Assembly (NCBI RefSeq): GCF_023910635.1
Contig: NZ_JAAVVZ010000004.1
Location: 141,737-205,736, forward strand
Reading direction: 5' to 3'
From: Sphingorhabdus sp.
GTDB lineage: Bacteria > Pseudomonadota > Alphaproteobacteria > Sphingomonadales > Sphingomonadaceae
DNA: 64,000 nucleotides
Shown here: positions 1 through 12,700 of the stretch, one piece after another
How the letters are laid out: each line of letters begins with the position of its first letter
Numbering within the stretch: the stretch's first letter is position 1
Position numbers and translations under genes: made by a program
The notes under the pieces: model-generated
Database searches by the model: none
Seen by the model: only the letters and a program-made list of their open reading frames with translations
What the model was told of the DNA's origin: nothing

Positions 1-170
1 AAAATTTTCATCCGGATAAGCACCGGATAAAAATGCAACTACACTTGACCGGTGCCGAGTTTATAGGTCGAATAATTAGTACAAATAGTGTCAATTAATT
101 TCAATAATAGCCCAGTATTTGCTCTCATCATTAAGAGTGGCGGGTATAATTTGACCACTCGCAGCCTCGG

Positions 171-758
171 TTATTTTTTGATGGCAACAAGCGCTTCCTT
201 AATACCTTCCAAGGGAACTTCGACCACGAGGGTCTTTTCGTCCCCACCCCAAGGGCGGAAGCCAACCTTCATGATTTTACCTGCAATAAGTTGGCCTTGA
301 AGATTTTCATCAAGTTCAACAACCGACTGGCATCCATCGGGCAAACAAGTTGTGTACGCAGCCTTAACTTCGACGCCTTCATCAATCTTAATTACGGTGC
401 CCGCGCGCAGATCAACGCCAAACGGCAGAGTCAGAACGGCAAATGTCCGCCCCTGATCGGCAGCGAGCAGGGCCTGCAACAGGCGCCCCTTGGTCGTGTC
501 ATCGGAATAATTCTGGGTCTGTACCGCGCGGCAATCCGATGCGTTTCCTTTATTACAAAGCAATTCCCACTTTCCGAACGTATTCTTAAGTTCCCACTCG
601 ACTGGCGCTGCGGCAGGTGTCGCGGGTGTCGCCGGACTGGCAGGTGCGGTCACAGCAGGGCTGACAGCCTTTTTTGGGCGCGCAGCCTCTACAGGTCCGG
701 AAACCAACAAGCTAACGGCGATAGCAGCGATCGACAAAGTGTTTAAAAATCTAGCCAT
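171..758 (-). CDS. IalB-family secreted protein (invasion-associated locus B-like)
   Basis: The 195-residue product resembles the IalB family, small periplasmic or envelope proteins named after the Bartonella invasion locus B protein. Residues 1-25 form a signal peptide ending at a VEAA-type site. A low-complexity Ala/Pro/Thr linker follows to about residue 52, then the IalB-like domain with the WELLCNKG start and paired cysteines (CNKGNASDC and CLPDGC). The ATG at 758 is preceded by AAAGGA, which overlaps the stop codon of the giant adhesin gene; the gap is 10 bp, so translation is probably coupled. In Bartonella IalB helps erythrocyte invasion, but most family members are of unknown role in free-living alphaproteobacteria. 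Membership is confident; linkage to adhesin function is inference from position. Confidence 0.85.
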   Translation of the reverse strand: MARFLNTLSIAAIAVSLLVSGPVEAARPKKAVSPAVTAPASPATPATPAAAPVEWELKNTFGKWELLCNKGNASDCRAVQTQNYSDDTTKGRLLQALLAADQGRTFAVLTLPFGVDLRAGTVIKIDEGVEVKAAYTTCLPDGCQSVVELDENLQGQLIAGKIMKVGFRPWGGDEKTLVVEVPLEGIKEALVAIKK

Positions 759-768
759 TTTTGATCCT

Positions 769-3700
769 TTAGAGTTTTGTGGAGAATTTTAGGTTCAGTA
801 TTACCGAGATTTTGTAACCTTCCTCGTCGACCGCGGTCACCTCCACATCCAGCTGGGTTACGCCGTCAGGCGCGGTGCCGGAAAGAATGTTACGGGTCGC
901 ATCGAAAGCTACCCAAGCAGGCAGAGCGCTTCCGTCCGGTAAGGCGGCGCTAAGTGTAATCCGAGCATCACTGCGCATATGGCGGAAAGCCGTTTGTGGA
1001 ACAGTCAGTTTGAACACTGCACCCGCATCAAGAACCGGAGCGTTAATAATATCGACCGATATAAATCCTCGCCCGGATGTGTCTGGTGAAGTCGACATGC
1101 TACCGGTTGAACTCGTATCAGCGGTTGCGGTGCTCTCAGGTGCCTGTGTAGACGCAGACGAACCCGAAGGGGCGCCACCTAGGGTCGTTACAGCCTCGGC
1201 CCCAGTTCCAGAGGTCTGTGACGACGTAGACGAGCCCGAAGCGGCGGCGGCCGAAGTCGTGCCGGCATCAATACCACTGTCCGAGGTCGGCGAAGCCAAA
1301 GGAGGTGCAACCACGACGGGACTTGCGAGCGACGGTGCAAGTGTTGGCGCGTTAACGACTGACAGATTCTCATAAGTCCGAGATACCGTGACGACGGCAG
1401 GCTGCGGTATCGATATCGTCACAGGAGCCGTCGAAGCACTAAGCACCGGCAGGGCAAAGTTTGACGCCAAAGACGTCGGCGTGCTGACCAAAGCAATCTG
1501 GCTAATGTAGTTGCCAACGACACCCGCGTCCGCTGAGTTCGCTCGCGCGCCTGAATAACTAAGCACTTGGCCAGCTATACCCGTATTGACTGTTACCCAT
1601 CTGGTGAGGTCCGCACTTCCGTCATAGACCTTCAGGGCAGACAAAGAGACAGGCTTTGGCGTAATCGCACTAGACGTGTTGTTTACATGGCTGATCGCAT
1701 AGTTAGACAGCTGGGTGTTTGCACCCGCAACCGCTGCACTCACTACAATCGTCTTGTCACTCAGCACCGCGCCGCTGCTGTTGCGGCTTACATCCGCATT
1801 GGCATAAGCCAGTGTTGCGCCCGATATGCTTTCAGTACCCACAAGCCCGCTAACGCTATAGCCGACGTTCAAAGCACTGCTGGCAACCGATGTGTTGCTG
1901 TCATAGACCTTCGTCTGCGACAACGCTGTAACCGTCAGCGCCTTGGGGTTGATCGTGCTGGTCGAGTTGCTGGCATAAGTGACCGCATAATTCAGGCCAC
2001 CATGGCCGTCATTTACCGTCACCCCCGCAACAGTTACCGAACGGTTTCCGCTGCCAGCGTTTGCATTGGTAAAGGCATAGTTTCCACCGCTCACGCTATC
2101 CAACCCGAATAGCTGCGTGTTGCTACCAGCCTTGACAATCGGCGCGGGAGCAATGCTCGCACCTACAACACTCAGGTCGGCGTCATATGTTTTTACGACA
2201 TTCGACGTCGTCAGGGTTAGCGAAGCTGCCGTGATCGTAGCCGTACGGCTCCCGTTGGCCAACGTATAGTTACCGGCCAAGCCAGTGCCATTGGTCAGCG
2301 TCAACGTGCCAAGTCCAACTGCCTTGTTCTGGCCGACATCCTTGTCACCCAGCGTGCCAGAGCCCGTCAGGCCCAGCGTTTCAACACCAACCAAAGTACC
2401 GGTCGTCAGGGCAGAGGCCGCAACGTCGGTAGTTGCATCATAAACGCGTCCACCCGTCAGGCTAACCACATAAGGCGTAATCGCACTAAACGTGTTGTTT
2501 ACATAACTGATCGCATAGTTGCCGCCATTATTACCATCATGGACCGTAACGTTGGATACATTTACGGTCTTATTGGTTCCGGCATTAACATCGGTGAATG
2601 TGAACGTACCACCCGACAGTGCATCGGACCCGATCAAACGTGGGCTGCCATCCGCCAGCACAGCGGCACCGGCGGCACTCGCCATGCCGTCATACATCTT
2701 GCTGAGATCTAGAACAGTAACCTGCAACGGTGCCGGAGCAATCGTGCTGGTGGTGTTGGCTACATAGGTTACCGCATAGTTAGCAAGATCTGTGTTGGTT
2801 GCGGCTATTGCACCGCTGACCGTCACGGTCTTGTTATTCAATACCATGCCGTCAACGCCACGCCCGACATGTGGATCAGCATAAGACAGTGCCGCAGCGG
2901 CGATGCCTTCTCCCTGCACCATGTTGCTCACGTCAAAGCCGCTGTCTTGGCCCAAGGCTGTAACTTGGATAGTGCCGTCATAGACTTTTGTCTGCGATAG
3001 CGCTCCAATGGTGATCGGACGCTGGAGGATTTGGCCTGTTGCCGTTCCCGAGCTGCTCAGCAATATGTAGTTGCTGGCATCAGAGCCACCGAGCGAAATG
3101 CCGGAAATCACAACAGAACGCAGTCCAACATCCTTGGTATCGAACGAGCCCACCGACAGCGCTACACTGATATCGTCACCAGCATAGATGCCGTTGAACG
3201 CGGCTGATGCCACCTCAGCAGCCGTCGTGCCGTCATAGACCTTGTCACGAATAACTATGTCCGAAACGCCCGAAAGTACCGCAGGGGTAATGGAGCTAGC
3301 CGTGTCTGCGACATAGCTGATGGTGTAGTTCCCGATGATCGTACCCGTTGCGCCAATAGCAGCGCTCGGCAAGATAGATTTAGTACCCTGACCAACATTC
3401 TTGTCATCATACGTCAAAGTAACCGAAGCAATCGTGTCAGATCCGATCATCGGGCCTGACGTGAAGCGTGCGGTTCCTGCCGCGGTCGACGCATCGTAAA
3501 CCTTGGTCTGAGCCGCAGCTACAACCGTCGTGGCGTATGGGTTGATGGTGCTGGTAGAATTATTAGCATAGGACACTGTATAGTTCGCGCCGTTATTGCC
3601 GTCGTTGACTGTCACACCCGAAACGGTGACAAACTTGTCACGCAGCACCGCGCCATTGGCGTTACGACTGACATTGGCATCGACGAAGGCAAAGTTACCG

Positions 3701-6700
3701 CCGCTAAGGCTGTCAGCGCCAAACAATTCGGTTTCGCTGCCGATTTTGACAATTGGTGTCGGTGCCTGGGTTGCCCCGACCATCGATACGCTGCCATCGT
3801 AAGTCTTAACCGCTTCTGAAGCGGTCACAACCAGCGCCGCTGGGGTTATCGATGCCACCTGCACGCCACCTGCAAACGTATAGTTTGATGCAAGTCCGCC
3901 ATTGGCGCCACTACCACTCAGCAATGTGAGCCCAGTCGGGTCGATCCGCTTGTCATTACCTACATTACGGTCGGAAAATGCCCCAATGCCGGTCAATATG
4001 AGCGTCTGGTTGCCGACCAGCGCACCTGTGACCAGCTTTGCTGCCGCGATAGTTGCCGCACCATCATAGACCTTCATACCCGTCAAATTGACGATATATG
4101 GGGTAATAGTTCCGGTGCCCGTCGCGGTCGTGTTAGACGGCGACCAGCTGTAGTTGGACAGATCGCCCGTCACCGAAATACCCGTCAGCGTAACAGACTT
4201 GGCTGCGCCCGCGTCAGGATCATCAAAACGCACATTGCCAAAAGTAACCGTCACATTGTCGGCGGCAATCACATTGGTGGCCAATGTGCCAGTAGCAGCC
4301 GTCGTACCATCATACATCTTGGTCGTTACCACTGGTGTAAAGGTGATTACGCGGCGTGCAATATTGGCAAAGGCGGACGGGTTAGCGGCCAGCGTATAGT
4401 TGCCACCATCGGTGCCTGTCAGGCTATCGATCTGCACCGCAATAAACTTGTTGGTGCCGATATTCTCATCAAGGAACGAAGCGGAGTAATCATAAGTGAC
4501 GATGTCACCGGCAATCCGGTTATCGGAAATGCTTACCTGCGCATCTGTAGTACCGTCATACTGGCGACCAATGCCGACCGCAGATGCAATGAGCGTACGC
4601 GGCAGAATGTTGGCCTTCAAGCCCGTCGGCTGAATGAGGTTATAATTGCCTGCATCTGGACCAGCGAAGGTAACCTCGCTGCCGATAACGGGAATAAACG
4701 TTCCAACATTCTTGTTGGAGAACGTGCCCGTCATGCTCGAGATGCCGATCTGATCGCCTTGGATAAGACCAGCAAGTGCCGAAACGGACGTATTGATGAT
4801 GTTCGTTGTCGTCCCGTCATAGACCTTGTCAGTGGCAACAACACCAACAACTGTGATGTCTTTCTTGAAGATCGACGCGGTCGCCTGATATGTTGACGCT
4901 AGCGTTACATAATCCGTGCTGCGTGCCGTTGGCGTGGTCTGTGCAAGCACGTTGACGATCGTCACACCCTTGCTCTCGCCTGCCGTCTTGTCAATAAAGT
5001 TGGCGAATGGATTATAGACCAGGCTCAAGATCTCGCCCGCGACTTGGTTTCCAAGAGTCAGGCTTGTGACTTGAATTGCAGTGTTACCATCGTAAATCTT
5101 ATTCGGAACGACGGCGTTGAGCGTCAACGGACGCTGATTGACCGTCACATTATGCGTGCCACCCGTCAGCGTATAGTTGATAGCAAGCCCAGTGCCGTCT
5201 GTCAGATCAAGCGTGCCGACTGAGCCCAAAATCTGAGACTGCGGGGTCGTCCCATTGAGCGTAACGTGCGCATTCGAGATCGTCCCTGCGCCTGTAAGAC
5301 CAAGCGTTTCCTGCCCGACCCGCTGGCTCAGCGAGAAGATATCGGAATTAACCTGTGTCGCCCCGTTATAAACACGGCCACCCGTCAGGCTGATGGCGTA
5401 GGGGTTAATCGTGCTGGTCATGTTATCGGCATAAGTGACAACATAGTTACCGCCATTATTGCCATCGCTTACGGTCACACCGCTCGCGGCCACAACCTTG
5501 TCACTCAGCACAGCTCCGGAAGAGATGCCGCCCTGGCGACTGACATTTTCACCCACAAAGGCATAAGTGCCACCGCTCAGGCTGTCGGCTGTGTTGCCGT
5601 TGCTGGCATTCGTGAACAAGCTGCCAACTGTCACGACCGGCGTACCAAGCGCTGTGGTCGTTGCATCATATGTCTTAATGACATTGCTGGTACTGACCGT
5701 GATAGCCGCCTTGTTGATCGTGCTCGTCAAGTTGCTGACATAAGTGACGGTGTAGTTCCCGCCGTTATTGCCGTCGTTGAGCGAGACGTCCGCAACGGTA
5801 ACCGTGCGATCATCGCTGCCAGCATTGGCATTGGTAAAGGCATAGCTGCCGCCAGAGAGCGTGTCAGACCCGAACATCTGCGTATTGCTACCCGCCAGGA
5901 CAATCGCGACCGGTGCAACTGTTGCTCCGGCAACGCCCAGTGTGCCGTTATACGTCTTGACGACGTCGCTAGTGGTAACTGTTACAGATGCCTGCGTAAT
6001 CGTCGCTGTGCGGCCACCGTTCAACAGCGTGTAGTTGCTGGCTAGGCCAGTACCACTGGTCAACGCCAGCGTGCCAAGGCCAACAGCCTTGTTCTGACCC
6101 ACATTCTTGTCACCAAGCGAACCTGAACCCACAAGGCCAAGCGTTTCTTGATTGATCAGCGTGCCGATGGTCAAAACGCCCGCCGCAACATCACGCGTCG
6201 CATCATAGACACGGCCACCATCAAGGCTCACAACATAAGGCGTAATCGTGCTCGCCATGTTGTTTACATAGCTAATGTCATAATCGCTCAGCACTGTGCC
6301 CGCAGTTGCCTGCGCCGCACTCACTGCAATCGTCTTGTCACTCAGAACCGTGCCGCTGCCGTCACGGCTTACGTTCGCGTTGGTATACGCCAAGGTAACG
6401 CCCGACAGGCTCTCGCTGCCAACCATATTGCCAACGCTATAGCCAATGTTCAGCGCCGTGCTCGCAACCGACGCGTTGCTGTCATAAGCCTTTGTCTGCG
6501 ACAGTGCTCTTACCGTTACGGCATAAGGATTGATCGTCGCCGTCGTCGACGCCGTCGACGTCGTCAGCGTGTAGTTACCCGCATCCGTGCCGCCCAACGT
6601 AATCCCGCTGATGCTCACCGTCTTGCCAATCGCAGCGCGCGCATCATTGAACGCACCCGTTGAGGTCGCAACGTTCAAGACATCGTTGCTCAACCGACCA

Positions 6701-9700
6701 TTAAACGTAGCGCCAGAAGTCACCAGCGTTGCAGTGTCATTGGCATCATAGGTCTTGTCTGTGGCTGTAATCCCAGAGACCGTGCTGATCGTCGCCCGCG
6801 TAATGTCAGCCGTACGGGTTCCGCCCACCAGCGTGTAGTTGGAAGCAAGACCGGTGTCGTTGCCCAGCGCCAGCGTATTGATGTCGAACGTCTTGTTATC
6901 GCCAACATCCTTAGTACCGGTCAGTGTACCGGTACCAGAAAGCGTCAGCCGCTCAACGTTCACCAGCGTGCCGATGGTCAAAACGCCCGCCGCAACATCA
7001 CGCGTCGCATCATAGACACGGCCACCATCAAGGCTCACAACATAAGGCGTAATCGTGCTCGCCATGTTGTTTACATAGCTAATGTCATAATCGCTCAGCA
7101 CTGTGCCCGCAGTTGCCTGCGCCGCACTCACTGCAATCGTCTTGTCACTCAGAACCGTGCCGCTGCCGTCACGGCTTACGTTCGCGTTGGTATACGCCAA
7201 GGTAACGCCCGACAGGCTCTCGCTGCCAACCATATTGCCAACGCTATAGCCAATGTTCAGCGCCGTGCTCGCAACCGACGCGTTGCTGTCATAAGCCTTT
7301 GTCTGCGACAGTGCTCTTACCGTTACGGCATAAGGATTGATCGTCGCCGTCGTCGACGCCGTCGACGTCGTCAGCGTGTAGTTACCCGCATCCGTGCCGC
7401 CCAACGTAATCCCGCTGATGCTCACCGTCTTGCCAATCGCAGCGCGCGCATCATTGAACGCACCCGTTGAGGTCGCAACGTTCAAGACATCGTTGCTCAA
7501 CCGACCATTAAACGTAGCGCCAGAAGTCACCAGCGTTGCAGTGTCATTGGCATCATAGGTCTTGTCTGTGGCTGTAATCCCAGAGACCGTGCTGATCGTC
7601 GCCCGCGTAATGTCAGCCGTACGGGTTCCGCCCACCAGCGTGTAGTTGGAAGCAAGACCGGTGTCGTTGCCCAGCGCCAGCGTATTGATGTCGAACGTCT
7701 TGTTATCGCCAACATCCTTAGTACCGGTCAGTGTACCGGTACCAGAAAGCGTCAGCCGCTCAACGTTCACCAGCGTGCCGATGGTCAAAACGCCCGCCGC
7801 AACATCACGCGTCGCATCATAGACACGGCCACCATCAAGGCTCACAACATAAGGCGTAATCGTGCTCGCCATGTTGTTTACATAGCTAATGTCATAATCG
7901 CTCAGCACTGTGCCCGCAGTTGCCTGCGCCGCACTCACTGCAATCGTCTTGTCACTCAGAACCGTGCCGCTGCCGTCACGGCTTACGTTCGCGTTGGTAT
8001 ACGCCAAGGTAACGCCCGACAGGCTCTCGCTGCCAACCATATTGCCAACGCTATAGCCAATGTTCAGCGCCGTGCTCGCAACCGACGCGTTGCTGTCATA
8101 AGCCTTTGTCTGCGACAGTGCTCTTACCGTTACGGCATAAGGATTGATCGTCGCCGTCGTCGACGCCGTCGACGTCGTCAGCGTGTAGTTACCCGCATCC
8201 GTGCCGCCCAACGTAATCCCGCTGATGCTCACCGTCTTGCCAATCGCAGCGCGCGCATCATTGAACGCACCCGTTGAGGTCGCAACGTTCAAGACATCGT
8301 TGCTCAACCGACCATTAAACGTAGCGCCAGAAGTCACCAGCGTTGCAGTGTCATTGGCATCATAGGTCTTGTCTGTGGCTGTAATCCCAGAGACCGTGCT
8401 GATCGTCGCCCGCGTAATGTCAGCCGTACGGGTTCCGCCCACCAGCGTGTAGTTGGAAGCAAGACCGGTGTCGTTGCCCAGCGCCAGCGTATTGATGTCG
8501 AACGTCTTGTTATCGCCAACATCCTTAGTACCGGTCAGTGTACCGGTACCAGAAAGCGTCAGCCGCTCAACGTTCACCAGCGTGCCGATGGTCAAAACGC
8601 CCGCCGCAACATCACGCGTCGCATCATAGACACGGCCACCATCAAGGCTCACAACATAAGGCGTAATCGTGCTCGCCATGTTGTTTACATAGCTAATGTC
8701 ATAATCGCTCAGCACTGTGCCCGCAGTTGCCTGCGCCGCACTCACTGCAATCGTCTTGTCACTCAGAACCGTGCCGCTGCCGTCACGGCTTACGTTCGCG
8801 TTGGTATACGCCAAGGTAACGCCCGACAGGCTCTCGCTGCCAACCATATTGCCAACGCTATAGCCAATGTTCAGCGCCGTGCTCGCAACCGACGCGTTGC
8901 TGTCATAAGCCTTTGTCTGCGACAGTGCTCTTACCGTTACGGCATAAGGATTGATCGTCGCCGTCGTCGACGCCGTCGACGTCGTCAGCGTGTAGTTACC
9001 CGCATCCGTGCCGCCCAACGTAATCCCGCTGATGCTCACCGTCTTGCCAATCGCAGCGCGCGCATCATTGAACGCACCCGTTGAGGTCGCAACGTTCAAG
9101 ACATCGTTGCTCAACCGACCATTAAACGTAGCGCCAGAAGTCACCAGCGTTGCAGTGTCATTGGCATCATAGGTCTTGTCTGTGGCTGTAATCCCAGAGA
9201 CCGTGCTGATCGTCGCCTGCGTAATCGTCGCTATGCGGCCACCATTCACTAACGTGTAGTTGCTGGCCAAGCCAGTTCCACTGGTCAACGCCAGCGTGCC
9301 AAGGCCAACAGCCTTGTTCTGACCCACATTCTTGTCACCAAGCGTACCTGAACCCACAAGCCCAAGCGTTTCAACACCAACCCGTGCGCCGATCGTCAGA
9401 TCTGCCGCCGACACCGAGGTCGTCGCATCATAGACACGGCCACCCGTCAGGCTCACCGCATAAGGCGTGATTGTGCCTGCATAATCGGAAAGCTTAAGGC
9501 CGTAATTTCCAGCCTTAGCGCCCGTCAAGGAGAGACCAGCCAAGGTAACCTTAGACGCGTCGAGCACATTGGCGTTATCAAACGTACCCGATGCCGTGCC
9601 GTCGAGGCTGACATCATCGCCCGTATAAGCGGAGCCGTCAGCAGCGGTGCCGGATCCTGCTGTAATTGCAGTTAGCAGTGCGGCGGTACCGGAAATCGCA

Positions 9701-12700
9701 ACCGCTGTGTTGCTGTCATAAAACTTAGTGAAGGTAGAGCTGTCCAAACCGCCGACGACAAGCGTCTTCGGCGTGATTTGACCGATCAGGCCATTTACAC
9801 GATCGGTCGTATCAAGCTGATAACCGTAAACCGAGATTGTCCCGGAAGCGGTTGACGATGTCGCAGTGAAGTCCGCGCCGCTGGCAATAACCTTCTTGTT
9901 GGCGAGCACATTACCACTGACGTCCCGTGCAACATCTGCACCTTCAAAGCTGACGCTAGTCGCAGTGGCTGTAACCACATCCTTATCGGTCTCGGTAGCG
10001 CTCAGATAGTCGCGCTGCGCACCTGAAACGACATAGTTAACGTTTGCAGCATTGGCCGTCGTTAAACCGTCATAGACCTTGGAAACGGTACCGGTCAGCG
10101 ACACGGTAACCTTTGGCGCAAGAGTATACAGCACACCGTTGAGCGTGCTCGACGCCTGCGGCACAGTCGACGTGCCATAATTTGCATTGTAATGCTTAAA
10201 GCCAGGTGTCAGGCCGCCAAGCGTGTCGAGCGCAGGATTGGTTGACCAAATCTGCCAGACGCCATTGAGACCTGTCGTCACCGCGGATGCACCGACATTG
10301 TTAATGAAATTACCGGCGGTGACTAATGTGATGTTGCCGCCGCTGGTGATAGCCTTGGCTAGTGTCAAATTGGCCGCACTTGTTTGCAGCGTTACTGAAC
10401 CGGTGCTGGTGACGCCGGCGATGCCATCACCAACCGTCAGTGCACGGCCGTTCTTCAGGTTGAAATCACCGCCGGTCGAGGCCCGCAGAACGCCGATGCT
10501 ATTGGTATTATTAAGCGTTACTGAGCCAGCACCCGAAAGAACCAGAGTGTCAGCCGAAATTGCACCGACGGCTGCCTGCGTTATAGCTCCAGCTGCTGTT
10601 GTAACGCTGACCACTGATCCCTGTACCGAGCCAAGCTTAAGCGCTTGGCTGCTATTGATAGTGACCGGCATCCCAAAGGCATTGGCCGCAATCGTTCCGC
10701 TGCCAAGCGCGTTGGTGAAGCCCAGGTCAAGGGCGCCACGACCGGCTACCGATGATGATGCGTTTGCGTTGGCGTCACTCTGCTGAACGGTCAGCAGTAG
10801 GTTATTGTTGCCACCAAAGGTCAGCGCCTGATCGGTCTTGATACCTGTTTCAACCGCAGTGCCGAGATCCTGATACGCGCCAGCAGTCTTGAAGGTAACA
10901 GTACCGCGTACCTTGTTGACCTGCGACAGGCTTACCGACGCACCAACATTGGTTCCGGATGCCACAATCGACTTGCCGCCAGCCTGCGAAATCACCGTGA
11001 GGTCATTAGCCGAAGAATTCGTCACAAGATCAATCGAGGCGCAGCCGGTTAGGCAGGAGTTATTATTATTTGCATCATAGGTTGCCAGACTGGACGTTCC
11101 GATGAGCTTGCCGCCTGCGACGGATAATGTGATCACGCCGTTCAGGCTGATGGTATTTGGCTGCTGCGTACCCGCGCCAAACCCGAATACGTTAAGCGCA
11201 GAATTGCCCTGAATGAACGTTCCGCCCCCCGTCAGGTTGAAGCTACCGCCAACCTGCAGATAGCCATCTTGGCTGTTGGCGTTAATCCCGACCGCCTGGG
11301 TAGCATTACCGACTGACACGAGGTTAAAGTCGCCAGCCACTAGCGTATTGCCCAAGACCGTACCCGATGCACCGGTGCCCGAGTTGTCAAAGGTAACATC
11401 GCGCAGCGAATTCGGCTGGGCATTGACTGTGAGGCTACCCCCTAAATCAATCACCGCTCCATTGGTCTGGGTCAGCAACCCGCCAACCACGAAAGATGCA
11501 CTTGAGGTGTTGTTCGTACCGCTGGCTTTCAAACCAGCAAGGCTAATATTGGTATCAAACGGGTTGGCGATCGTGTTGATCGTGACGCCGCCGGAGCTGT
11601 AGTTGGTGAATCGATAATCCGCATTACTGCTGATCGCTGCAGCGATTATTGGTACGACGTTGTCTGGGTGGATCAAGTCAACCAAGCCGGTTGATGTGAT
11701 GGCCAATTTCGCGGCCTTGACCGCAAAACCAGTGCCGGGGATGATCGAGTTGTTACCAGCAATCTGCACGCCCTGCGACACGCCTGCAGCTTCAATCCAG
11801 ATAGTCCCTAACGCTTGCGTTCCGCCAATGGCAGCATCAATCGTAATCGCCCCGGGTGAACGTAGCAGCAAGTTCTTAGCCGCGCCGGAGCCATCGCTAT
11901 TGATGGCAGCCAGATCAATAGTGGCGGCCGTTCCGTTAGTCACGATGGCGACACCGCCCGTTAGCGTGATCGCACCCGCCATGGCGATATTGCCGCCAGC
12001 AATGATGTCACCGGCAAGGCGGTTGGTGCCTATACCAGACTGGGTGAACGCACCGCCCGAGATTAAATCGCCTGTGGTCGCCGTCGTCAGAATACCTGAA
12101 TGGTTCAGATTGGCCGCACCTGCCACCAGAATTGTGCCAGAGACATCAATGTCACCTGCTGAAACAATCGTGAGCGCACCAATTGCGCCGTCTATGAATG
12201 GTTGGGTGATGGCTGCGCCCGGATCACCGATATAGGTGACCTTGCCGCTGCCAGCAGTCAGCGTCAGGGTGGCGTGATCAGTGGAAGCCAAGGCTGCGTC
12301 GGAGCTAACTGTGCTCAGGAAGCTGATGCTGCCATTATTGGTGGTGGTCAATGCTGCGTTCGTGCCCAGCACGACCGCATCGCCATAGCTTTGCGCGCCG
12401 GTCGTGCGAACCAAACCGCCATTGATCAGAGCCGCATCGCCGCCGCCGCCGACAGTAAGCGACTTGAGCGCAGCCAATGCTCCAACCGTCCCGCCGAAGG
12501 TCGTCAAGCCGCTGCCCGATACCGTCAAGGCGCGAGCGGTGCCATCACTGTTCACCGTCTGCGCGAGGTTGATGTCAGTGCCGGTTAGGACCACGTCCGT
12601 GGTCAGGATAATCGCGTCGTTATAGATCTGCGTTGTCGTCGTATCGACATTGCCACCCAGATAGACTGTGCCATTGGTGTTGGTGAGGACCGATGCGGCC

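Noticed and set aside
134..159. Possible terminator after the IalB-like gene
   Set aside because: The 6-bp GAGTGG/CCACTC stem has a 14-nt loop and no T-run, too weak to call.
769..1080. Contact-dependent inhibition toxin at the adhesin C-terminus
   Set aside because: No VENN or pretoxin motif is visible, the end looks like a cadherin-type fold, and the next gene is an exported IalB-like protein, not a small immunity protein.
6157..9217. The regular repeats considered as a CRISPR or other non-coding array
   Set aside because: The unit is 807 bp with no spacers and is translated in frame as adhesin modules.
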